5,358 bases of DNA from JBBSVE01 sp038233815 (GTDB lineage: Bacteria > Pseudomonadota > Alphaproteobacteria > Rhodobacterales > Rhodobacteraceae). Location of the stretch: contig JBBSVE010000185.1 in NCBI GenBank assembly GCA_038233815.1, positions 1 to 5,358 of the forward strand. Direction: 5' to 3'. The stretch's first letter is position 1; each line of letters opens with the position of its first letter. Position numbers and translations under genes: made by a program. The notes under the pieces are model-generated. The model did not search any database, was not told where the DNA came from, and was given only the letters and a program-made list of their open reading frames with translations. Shown one piece after another: positions 1-5,358 of this stretch.

Positions 1-1018
1 CGAGCAGCACACCGATGCCGCGCGCATGGGCCGCGTCGATCAGCGCGCGAAACTCCTGCGGGGTGCCGTGCCGGATCGTCGGCGCAAACAGTCCCACCGG
101 CTGATAGCCCCAAGACCCGTCGAACGGATATTCCGACACCGGCATCAGCTCGATATGCGTGAAGCCCATGTCGGCCACGTAGGTCACGAGCTGATCGGCC
201 AGTTCGAGATAGCTCAGCATCCGGTCGCCCGGCGCGCGCTTCCAGCTCGCCAGATGCACCTCGTAGACCGAGATCGGCGCGTCGACCCCGTTCCGGCCCG
301 CGCGCGTCTCCATCCAGCCCGCATCGCCCCACCGCGCGCCCCGGATGTCGCGCACGACGCTCGCGTTGGCGGGCGCATGTTCGGACCCGAAGCCCACCGG
401 GTCAGATTTCAGCGGCACCAGCGCGCCGGACGCGCCCCGGATCTCATACTTGTAGGCGGTGCCGTCGGTGACGCCGGGGAGGAAGATCTCCCACACGCCT
501 GTCGCGCCGCGCTTTCGCATCGGCGCGCGGCGACCGTCCCAGAGGTTGAAGTCGCCCACCACCGACACCCGCTGCGCGTTGGGCGCCCAGACGGCGAAAT
601 GCACCCCCTCCGCGCCTTCGTGCGTCATCGGATGCGCGCCCAGCGCCTGCCAGAGCTTCGCGTGCGTGCCTTCGCCCAAGAGATACTCGTCCATCTCACC
701 CAGCACGGGGCCGAAGCGGAACGGATCGGCCTCGGTCCAGTGCTGCCCGGCCCCGCTGGCGGCGAAATGGTAGTCCTGCAAGGTCGCCAGATCGGCGGTG
801 AACAGCCCCGGCCAGCCCGTGACGGGGGTGGCCGCGACCTCCCCCTCCGGTGTCACGAGGCGCAGGGCCTCCGCCCCCGGAACGAAGGCGCGGACCTGCC
901 AGCCCGCCCCGTCGCGGTGCGGCCCGAGGACCGAGAAGGGGTCGCCGTGCGTGCCGCCGACGATCGCCTCGGCCGCACCGGGCGGAAAGGCGCGGTCCGC
1001 CACGTCTTTGTCTGCCAT
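1..1018 (-). CDS. glgB: 1,4-alpha-glucan branching enzyme, N-terminal part (runs off the window start)
   Basis: Glycogen branching enzyme (GH13 family) cuts an alpha-1,4 chain and re-attaches it by an alpha-1,6 bond, making glycogen branches in the cytoplasm. I translated the open minus frame from ATG at 1016-1018 to the window edge: 339 codons. Residues 24-34 (HGDPFSVLGPH) match the GlgB N1 domain. Residues 138-167 (GVHFAVWAPNAQ, then VVGDFNLWDGR) are the CBM48/N2 domain. Residues 252-261 (YEVHLASWKR) and 292-314 (MPVSEYPFDGSWGYQP, then GLFAPT) open the GH13 barrel. The frame leaves the window at RGIGVLL, just before the region expected to read DWVPxHF, so none of the catalytic Asp/Glu/Asp residues can be checked; family members are about 730 residues. 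The start is preceded by a G-rich stretch (GGGGG, 5-nt spacing), a mediocre ribosome site. glgP ends 35 bp upstream on the same strand, suggesting co-transcription and perhaps translational coupling. No stop or frameshift is seen in the visible part. Confidence 0.95.
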   Translation of the reverse strand, partial: MADKDVADRAFPPGAAEAIVGGTHGDPFSVLGPHRDGAGWQVRAFVPGAEALRLVTPEGEVAATPVTGWPGLFTADLATLQDYHFAASGAGQHWTEADPFRFGPVLGEMDEYLLGEGTHAKLWQALGAHPMTHEGAEGVHFAVWAPNAQRVSVVGDFNLWDGRRAPMRKRGATGVWEIFLPGVTDGTAYKYEIRGASGALVPLKSDPVGFGSEHAPANASVVRDIRGARWGDAGWMETRAGRNGVDAPISVYEVHLASWKRAPGDRMLSYLELADQLVTYVADMGFTHIELMPVSEYPFDGSWGYQPVGLFAPTIRHGTPQEFRALIDAAHARGIGVLL

Positions 1019-1053
1019 GCGCGCCCCCGGGTCCAAGTGCCCGACCCTGCGGG

Positions 1054-3492
1054 TCAGATCGCGGCCTCCATCGACCATATGTCCTTCATATAGCCATGGA
1101 TCGTCCGGTCGGAAGAAAAGAATCCCGATCGCGCCGTATTGAGGGCGGCCATCCGCACCCAGCGGCTCGGCTCGGCGTAGGCCAGATCGACGCGCGCCTG
1201 CGCCTCGGCGTAAGCATCGAAGTCGGCGGTCACGAGGAAATAGTCGTGATGCCAGAGCCGATGGACCAGATCCCGGTAGCGATCGGGCTGGTCGGGCGAG
1301 AAGGCGCCGCTGTCGATGAGTCCCAACACACTCCTCAACGCAGGGCTCGCCTCGATCGCATGGCGCGCATGGTCGGGATCGGCGCGGCGCGCCTCCACCT
1401 CCGCCGCGGTGAGGCCGAAGAGGAAGAAGTTCTCCGCCCCGACCTCGTGCAGGATCTCCACGTTGGCGCCGTCGAGCGTGCCGATGGTGGGCGCCCCGTT
1501 CATCATGAACTTCATGTTGCCGGTGCCCGACGCCTCCTTCCCCGCGGTGGAGATCTGTTCGGAGAGGTCGGAGGCCGGGATCAGACGCTCCGCCATCGAG
1601 ACGTTGTAGTTTGCCGGATAGACCACCTTCAGCAGATCGCCCACCTCCGCGTCCGCGTTGATCTTGGTTGCGACGTCGTTGATGAGGTGGATGATCTCCT
1701 TGGCCACGGCATAGCCCGGAGCCGCCTTGCCGCCGAAGATCTTGACCCGCGGCACCCATCCGTGGCCCGGATCGCGGCGGATCGCCTGCCAGCGGGCCAC
1801 CGTTTCCAGCACGTTGAGAAGCTGACGCTTGTATTCGTGGATGCGCTTGATCTGCACGTCGAAAAGCGCGTCGGGGCTGATCGTCACGCCGCAATCCGAA
1901 GCGATCCAGCCCGCCAGCGCCACCTTGTTCTGCCGCTTGGCCGCGCCGTAGGCGTCGCGAAAGCCCGCATCGTCGGCATGAGGCTCCAGCAGGCGTAGTC
2001 GGTCGAGGTCATCCTCCCACCCGGCGCCGATCGTGTCGGTGATGAGACCCGCGAGCGGCCGGTTGCACATCCGCAGCCAGCGGCGCGGGGTGACGCCGTT
2101 GGTCTGGTTGACGATCCGGCCCGGATGGACCTTGTGCAGCTCCGGGAACAGCGACTGCTTCACCAGCTGGGAATGGAGCGCGGAGACCCCGTTGACCTTG
2201 TGCGCCATGATGAAGGCCAGCTCCCCCATCCGGACCTCGTGATGCGCCACGATGCCCACATGATCCGGCACGCCCCGGTGCGCCTTGCGATGCCAGTCGT
2301 CGATCCGCTCCACGATCTGCATGTGGCGCGGCAGGACGTTGCCGAACGTGTAGGTCGCCCACCGCTCCAGCGCCTCGGGCAGCAGCGTGTGGTTGGTGTA
2401 GCCGAGGCACGCGCGCGCGGTCTGGAGTGCGGCGTCGAACGTCATGCCGTGGATGTCGTGGAGCAGGCGGATCAGCTCCGGCCCGGCGATGGCGGGATGC
2501 GTGTCGTTCATCTGGATCGCCACATGCGCGGGCAGCGCATGCAGGTCGAGCCCTGCCGACAGGTGGCGGCGCAGGATGTCCTGCAGCGCGGCAGAGGTCA
2601 GAAAGAACTCCTGCTTCAGCCGCAGTTCCTTGCCCTGATAGGTCGTGTCGTCGGGATAGAGCACGCGGCTCAGCGTGCGGGCCAGCGCCTCCGGCTCCGC
2701 CGCTGCGGCATAGTCTCCGGAATTGAACCGTTGCAGGTCGAAATGCGTCGTCGGGCGCGAGGCCCAGAGCCGCAGCGTGTTGGCCCACTTGCCCTGCCAC
2801 CCCACCACCGGCATGTCGGTGGAGGAGGCGAGCACCGTCTCGGCCGGGATCCAGACCTCGCGCCCGTCCTTCGTCCCCACATGGCCCTTGAAGGGGATCG
2901 TGTAGGAGGCCTCGGGGCGGTCGAACTCCCACGGATTGCGCTCGGTGAGCCAATCCTCGGACGTCTCGACCTGAAAGCCCGCTTCGAATCGTTGGCGGAA
3001 AAGGCCATTCTCATACCGGATGCCGTAGCCGTAGGCCGGGCAACCGACCGTCGCCATGCTGTCCATGAAGCACGCGGCGAGCCGCCCCAGCCCGCCGTTG
3101 CCGAGCGCCGCATCCGGCTCGTCCTCGATCAGCGCGCGGTAGTCCTGACCGAAGCCCGCGACCACCTCGCGCACCGCCTCGTCGAGACCGAGGTTGATCG
3201 CCGCATCCTCCAGCATCCGGCCGATCAGAAACTCCATCGACAGGTAATAGACCCGCTTCAGCCCCTCCTCATACGTCCGGCGGGTGGAGGCGAACCACGG
3301 CCACATGATCCGGTCGCGCAAGGTGTAGGACAGCGCCATGCGCCAGTCGTAGCGGCTGGCGTGATCCGGGTCCTTGCCCAGCGTGAAGGTGAGATGCCGA
3401 AGGATTGCCGCGCGCAAGGCTTGCGGATCCGCGGCATCGGACGACACGGCATGGATCGGGAGGTCGGTCATATCGTTCATCGATTCGTCCAC
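1054..3492 (-). CDS. glgP: Glycogen/starch/alpha-glucan phosphorylase, complete
   Basis: GT35 phosphorylase; it uses pyridoxal phosphate and inorganic phosphate to release glucose-1-phosphate from the non-reducing ends of glycogen in the cytoplasm. The protein is 812 residues, the usual length of bacterial GlgP. Family blocks occur in order: GNGGLGRLAACF (131-142), NTLRLWASRP (238-247), QMNDTHPAIAGPEL (327-340), YTNHTLLPEALERW (365-378), NQTNGVTPRRWL (462-473), RIHEYKRQLLN (550-560) and KIFGGKAAPGYAVAKEI (584-600). The PLP signature EASGTGNMKFMMNG begins at residue 653, with Lys661 the expected Schiff-base lysine. The longest start is GTG at 3490-3492, preceded by AGGA at 5-nt spacing. In-frame ATGs at codons 5 (3478-3480) and 8 are alternatives, but the ribosome site favours GTG. 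It is the first visible gene of a minus-strand operon with glgB. A strong inverted repeat lies 30 bp upstream of the start. The sequence fits GlgP better than a separate maltodextrin phosphorylase mainly through its glgB neighbour. No damage is seen. Confidence 0.97.
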   Translation of the reverse strand: MDESMNDMTDLPIHAVSSDAADPQALRAAILRHLTFTLGKDPDHASRYDWRMALSYTLRDRIMWPWFASTRRTYEEGLKRVYYLSMEFLIGRMLEDAAINLGLDEAVREVVAGFGQDYRALIEDEPDAALGNGGLGRLAACFMDSMATVGCPAYGYGIRYENGLFRQRFEAGFQVETSEDWLTERNPWEFDRPEASYTIPFKGHVGTKDGREVWIPAETVLASSTDMPVVGWQGKWANTLRLWASRPTTHFDLQRFNSGDYAAAAEPEALARTLSRVLYPDDTTYQGKELRLKQEFFLTSAALQDILRRHLSAGLDLHALPAHVAIQMNDTHPAIAGPELIRLLHDIHGMTFDAALQTARACLGYTNHTLLPEALERWATYTFGNVLPRHMQIVERIDDWHRKAHRGVPDHVGIVAHHEVRMGELAFIMAHKVNGVSALHSQLVKQSLFPELHKVHPGRIVNQTNGVTPRRWLRMCNRPLAGLITDTIGAGWEDDLDRLRLLEPHADDAGFRDAYGAAKRQNKVALAGWIASDCGVTISPDALFDVQIKRIHEYKRQLLNVLETVARWQAIRRDPGHGWVPRVKIFGGKAAPGYAVAKEIIHLINDVATKINADAEVGDLLKVVYPANYNVSMAERLIPASDLSEQISTAGKEASGTGNMKFMMNGAPTIGTLDGANVEILHEVGAENFFLFGLTAAEVEARRADPDHARHAIEASPALRSVLGLIDSGAFSPDQPDRYRDLVHRLWHHDYFLVTADFDAYAEAQARVDLAYAEPSRWVRMAALNTARSGFFSSDRTIHGYMKDIWSMEAAI

Positions 3493-3522
3493 TTCGTTCC
3501 TGCCCAGTCCGTCGCGAGGATC

Positions 3523-3561
3523 GGATAGGGTCGCACCCTTTCGTCGGGTCCGACCCTATCC
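3523..3561. repeat. Nested inverted and direct repeat upstream of glgP (possible operator or leader hairpin)
   Basis: Arms 3523-3538 (GGATAGGGTCGCACCC) and 3546-3561 (GGGTCCGACCCTATCC) are complementary at 15 of 16 positions around a 7-nt loop (TTTCGTC). Each arm also holds a small palindrome, GGGTCGCACCC (3528-3538) and GGGTCCGACCC (3546-3556). These form an 11-bp direct repeat of general form GGGTCSSACCC with 18 bp between copies. The site lies 30 bp before the glgP GTG, so it could be a tandem operator for a transcription factor, or an RNA hairpin in the glgP leader. No T-run follows on either strand, so a simple intrinsic terminator is unlikely. The structure is seen directly; the function is inference. 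Confidence 0.7.
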
Positions 3562-3864
3562 CAAGATCATGAAGAAGGTCTGCTACCCCGATCCTGAGAA
3601 CTATTCACGGCAAAATCGAACCGCCCCGCAAAAATGACGCGCCTGTGGCCGACGGACGCCCGCGAGCCGGGATCCCTGTGCCCGAGGCGCCATGCCACGC
3701 GCGCCACATTCGACACGGACGAAAAGCCATCTTGCCGCCGCCGCTCCGGGACCATAGCTGAGTATTGACTGCCGGGTGCGCGCCGCAGAAGCACGCATCC
3801 GAATACGGGAACCGGACCGCTGACCATTGCAGGATGGGCGGCACCGAACAGCGGGCGAAAAGAC
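3562..3864. other. Non-coding stretch between divergent glgP and the small ORF
   Basis: Together with the repeat at 3523-3561 this forms a 372-bp divergent upstream region. Open frames on the minus strand (roughly 3567-3940, all three frames) overlap each other, resemble nothing known to me and look like GC-rich chance frames. I find no tRNA or other RNA gene. A TTGACT hexamer at 3765-3770 on the plus strand resembles a -35 box, but no acceptable -10 box follows at 16-18 bp. No convincing glgP promoter is visible on the minus strand either, although it should lie here or within the repeat. Confidence 0.5.
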
Positions 3865-4026
3865 ATGACCAAGGCACCGACGACCACGCAGAAGGGCAGC
3901 ACTCCGAGCGCGCCCCAGCAACAGGGGCAGCCCTCCTCAACCCCGCCCCAGCAGCAGGGCGACAGCCCCTCGCAAGGCCAGCAGCAGGGCTCCGTTCCGC
4001 TGATCCGCGACTGGGCGATGTTCTAG
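3865..4026 (+). CDS. Small Gln/Pro/Ser/Gly-rich protein of unknown function (53 aa)
   Basis: I do not recognise this protein. The frame runs ATG (3865-3867) to TAG (4024-4026). It begins MTKAPTTTQKGSTPSAP, has three QQQG blocks (residues 18-21, 29-32, 39-42) separated by Pro/Ser/Gly, and ends SVPLIRDWAMF. Twelve of 53 residues are Gln. The N-terminal 43 residues should be disordered; the last ten are mixed hydrophobic with a Trp and could be a short binding tail. No signal peptide or membrane segment is seen. Coding support is indirect: 47 of 53 codons end in G or C. The upstream frame back to a TGA at 3766-3768 has no ATG, GTG or TTG, so this is the only ordinary start. The ribosome site (GGGCGAAAAGAC before ATG) is weak. 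The gene diverges from glgP. Its stop codon coincides with the left end of the IS630 element but would be TAG without it too. It could still be a chance low-complexity frame. Confidence 0.5.
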   Translation: MTKAPTTTQKGSTPSAPQQQGQPSSTPPQQQGDSPSQGQQQGSVPLIRDWAMF

Positions 4027-4040
4027 GTATTCTGTGTCGA
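4026..4040. repeat. Left terminal inverted repeat of the IS630 element
   Basis: The left end reads GGTATTCTGTGTCGA inward from the TA at 4024-4025. Compared with the inward-reading right end it shares the core TTCTGYGYC (7 of 9 exact, the other two T/C differences) with one extra base before the core. The match is modest, in keeping with the overall decay of the element. Confidence 0.5.
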
Positions 4041-4047
4041 GCGGATC

Positions 4048-5171
4048 TTACCGATTTCCCCTGATGTCATCGAGGGTATCAAGCGGGCGGGGTTCGCGGG
4101 CGACGATGTCATCGGCGGTCTTGCTCCAGACAGGGGCTTCGGCTGTAAGTTGTGCAGCAGAAGGCAGTCGCGGATGACGCCCTCGGGATCTTCGACGCTG
4201 GAGTAACTGCCGCGTCGGATGCGCGTCATGGCGATCCCGGCGAAGAAGCGCGCGACCAGGGTCGGCCAGGACACTCTGGTGGGCGTGAAATGCAGTTTGA
4301 AGCGCGTCTGTTTCTCCAGCCAGGCCTGCATCGCAGGCGTCTTGTGGGGACGTCGAGCACGATGTGGATGTCTCGGGGTTTTGTCACCGCTCGGTCGATC
4401 CGGCGGAGGACGGTCAGGACCTCCGTTGCGCCCCTCTTGCGGTTTGCGGGCAAACCACAGGAGGGGGTATGGGTGGCGCGGCATGCAGCCGCCGATGACC
4501 CGACTTGACGTCCGGCGCGGCGCGACGAAGAGCCTGGTGGTGCCGTGGCGCTTGTCGTCGTGGGTCATCGTCGCCGCGCGCCCCTTCTTCGGCGGCAGCC
4601 CGGGCTCAATCGGGTCGAGCGCCCGTATCCGGGATTTGTCGCCGACGCACAGCACGGTTCGGCGGGTCGAGGTATAGCCCACGATCTCGGTGACCTTCGC
4701 CTCGAACATCGGGGCGCTCGAGACCTTGAACCCCGTCACGATATGCGGCTTCAGCCCTGCATCCGCCCATATGCGCCCCACACTCGAGGGCGATATGCCG
4801 ACCGCCTCGGCCACCGTCGCGCGGCTCCGGCGCATGGCATCGGGCGGCGTTTCCTGCACGGTCTTCGCGATCACCTTCAGCCGAACATCCCTGGGCAGCG
4901 GCGGCACCCGAGAGGGCCGCGTCTTGTCGCGCTTGAGCCCCGGCACGCCTTCGCCCGGATACCGCTCCTGTCAGCGCCAGACCGTCGGCTTCGACCTGCC
5001 TGTCTGCCGCACGATCTCGACGGTGCCCTGACCGTCCGCCATGGCCAGCACGATCCCGGCCCGTCAGGCAAGCTTGCGCGGGATGTTGCGGTTGATCCGC
5101 AAAGCTTGAAGCTCAGCGCGGTCGGCGGGGCCCAGGTGAACGCAGGTATCTGCGTTTCATCCGCGGACCAT
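4048..5171 (-). pseudogene. IS630-family transposase, heavily degraded
   Basis: Ancestral start ATG at 5169-5171 and stop TAA at 4048-4050; removing the indels gives about 366 codons, a normal IS630 transposase length. Recognisable blocks: HLGPADRAELQAL and AGIVLAMADGQGT (helix-turn-helix region), GLKRDKTRPSRVPPLPRD, KVIAKTVQETPPDA, VAEAVGISPSSVGRIWADAG, PGLPPKKGRAATMTHDDKRH, FKLHFTPT, RIRRGSYSSVED. In-frame TGA codons lie at 5157-5159, 5064-5066 and 4971-4973; the last two stand where relatives have Trp (KLA*RAG, VWR*QER). Indels: paired small deletions near 4681 and 4655; a net +40-nt insertion within 4431-4472, after which the frame reads ATEVLTVLRRIDRAVTK; a 7-nt deletion near 4350, just after the second Asp (HIVLD); and a 1-nt loss near 4132, after which VWSKTADDIVA and the TAA follow. 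The first catalytic Asp is Gly (CVGDKS, 4641-4643) and the catalytic Glu is Ala (LVARFF, 4251-4253). It cannot encode an active enzyme. Relative residues are recalled from the family, not aligned here. Confidence 0.9.
4431..4466. repeat. Near-perfect 36-bp palindrome inserted in the transposase pseudogene
   Basis: Arms 4431-4447 (CCCCTCTTGCGGTTTGC) and 4450-4466 (GCAAACCACAGGAGGGG) match at 15 of 17 positions around GG. The inner 7 bp (GGTTTGC/GCAAACC) are perfect. The two mismatches are transitions that keep G-U pairing in RNA on one strand or the other. The palindrome makes up nearly all of the ~40-nt insertion that splits the CMPRH and ATEVL blocks of the transposase, so it was gained after the IS. 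It may be a tiny interspersed palindromic element or the product of local template switching. Confidence 0.65.
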
Positions 5172-5199
5172 GCCACAAAGTGGCGCCGTCGGGAAACCT

Positions 5200-5217
5200 G
5201 TGTCAGGCGCAGAACGC
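5200..5217. repeat. Right terminal inverted repeat of the IS630 element
   Basis: Read inward on the minus strand this end is GCGTTCTGCGCCTGACAC, matching the left end through the core TTCTGYGYC. It is followed outward by TA (5218-5219) within CTAG, the presumed duplicated target dinucleotide. Confidence 0.5.
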
Positions 5218-5219
5218 TA

Positions 5220-5358
5220 GGCTCAGGACTTCGGTAACGAAGACGATCGTGTCAAGCGCTTTTCGGCATGCGCAACCTGCCGCATAGTTGCGGTTGCAAT
5301 CAGGGTTTCTTTCTGAGCCGTCTTGCTTTCACCGCCGCCTTCGTTTGAGATCGCCCCG
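5220..5358. other. Right flank of the IS; no gene can be assigned
   Basis: Before the IS inserted, this sequence directly followed the stop codon of the small ORF. It holds two small hairpins, CTTCGGTAACGAAG (5229-5242) and CCGCATAGTTGCGG (5280-5293), the second followed by TTTCTTTCT on the plus strand. That makes a poor terminator candidate for the small ORF's original transcript. A minus frame is open from the window edge to TGA at 5223-5225 (about 45 codons, ending KRLTRSSSLPKS), but its third-position GC (about 60 percent) is well below the small ORF's, so I do not call it a gene. Confidence 0.35.

Larger units (their letters stand above)
4026..5217 (-). mobile_element. Decayed IS630-family insertion sequence (~1.19 kb)
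   Basis: The element is defined by a minus-strand IS630-type transposase pseudogene filling most of its length, by short imperfect inverted ends, and by flanking TA dinucleotides at 4024-4025 and 5218-5219. IS630 elements are known to insert at TA and duplicate it, with IS630 itself preferring CTAG; both junctions here read CTAG. About 1.2 kb is normal for the family. The left end is 22 bp beyond the ancestral transposase stop and the right end 46 bp beyond its start, as expected for a compact single-ORF element. It is immobile by itself, since its transposase is broken in many places. The exact outer edges are inferred; a TA at 4028-4029 is an alternative left edge. Confidence 0.75.

Noticed and set aside
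26..1998. Long plus-strand open frames (26-1093 and 850-1998) opposite glgB and glgP
   Set aside because: They are antisense to strongly recognised genes, have Arg/Pro/His/Ala-rich shadow composition and no family resemblance; such frames are expected opposite high-GC coding sequence.
2125..3528. 467-codon plus-strand open frame opposite glgP
   Set aside because: It is a shadow of glgP, with no recognisable domain and no matching ribosome site.
3523..3561. Reading the glgP-upstream hairpin as an intrinsic terminator
   Set aside because: There is no T-run after the stem on either strand, and it lies before a gene start rather than after a gene end on the minus strand.
3567..3940. Three overlapping minus-strand frames of about 106-111 codons upstream of glgP
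   Set aside because: They lie in different frames over the same DNA, resemble no protein I know, and overlap the small plus-strand ORF that has a better codon pattern.
4028..4029. Alternative left target TA of the IS (directly before TTCTGTGTC)
   Set aside because: The TA at 4024-4025 lies in CTAG, matches the right-hand CTAG and gives a comparable distance from the TTCTG core at both ends; 4028-4029 is kept only as a second choice.
3765..4064. 99-codon plus-strand frame overlapping the small ORF
   Set aside because: It is out of frame with the QQQG-rich ORF and runs into the IS; its composition looks like a frame-shifted reading of the repeats.
4545..5237. 230-codon plus-strand frame across the IS
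   Set aside because: It is antisense to the transposase pseudogene and arises from the same GC-rich codon structure.
5250..5255. Perfect TTGACA on the minus strand that could drive the IS or a gene leftward
   Set aside because: No acceptable -10 sequence follows at 16-18 bp, and nothing intact lies downstream until the small ORF on the other strand.
5268..5348. 26-codon plus-strand ORF starting MRNLPHSCGC
   Set aside because: It is too short, has no ribosome site and overlaps a hairpin; nothing supports translation.
5223..5358. Minus-strand open frame possibly the C-terminus of a gene to the right
   Set aside because: Only about 45 codons are visible, with relatively low third-position GC and no family resemblance; sequence beyond the window would be needed.

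Overview
The window is GC-rich and reads like an alphaproteobacterial chromosome, probably a member of the Rhodobacterales. The support is the glycogen-gene pair glgP-glgB, strong GC bias at third codon positions, and an IS630-type transposase whose wording is common in that order. The taxonomic placement is an inference from sequence character only.

Layout. Positions 1-1018 (minus) hold the N-terminal 339 codons of a glycogen branching enzyme (glgB), cut by the window edge just before its first catalytic-region motif. Positions 1054-3492 (minus) hold a complete, intact-looking glycogen phosphorylase (glgP), 35 bp upstream of glgB, so the two are very likely co-transcribed with glgP first. 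Upstream of glgP is a striking nested inverted/direct repeat (3523-3561) that could be an operator or a 5'-leader hairpin. A non-coding stretch follows. At 3865-4026 (plus) lies a small, divergently oriented ORF of 53 codons with low-complexity Gln/Pro/Ser/Gly composition, three QQQG blocks and a less repetitive C-terminus.

From 4026 to 5217 the window is occupied by a decayed IS630-family element. Its transposase pseudogene (minus, ancestral start 5171, ancestral stop 4048-4050) has three in-frame TGA codons and several indels, and two of the three catalytic acidic positions are replaced. One indel is a ~40-nt insertion made almost entirely of a near-perfect palindrome. The element sits between two TA dinucleotides, each within CTAG. 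The left one lies in the TAG stop codon of the small ORF. Because the bases after both TA copies are G, the stop codon reads TAG with or without the element. The last 139 bases hold only weak signals.

How the parts work together: GlgP releases glucose-1-phosphate from glycogen chains and GlgB introduces alpha-1,6 branches, a normal glycogen turnover pair. The accessory part (small ORF plus dead IS) sits behind the divergent upstream region. No previously undescribed multi-gene system is evident. The items most worth a second look are the repeat in front of glgP, the small Q-rich ORF, and the stop-codon-preserving IS insertion with its internal palindromic insert.
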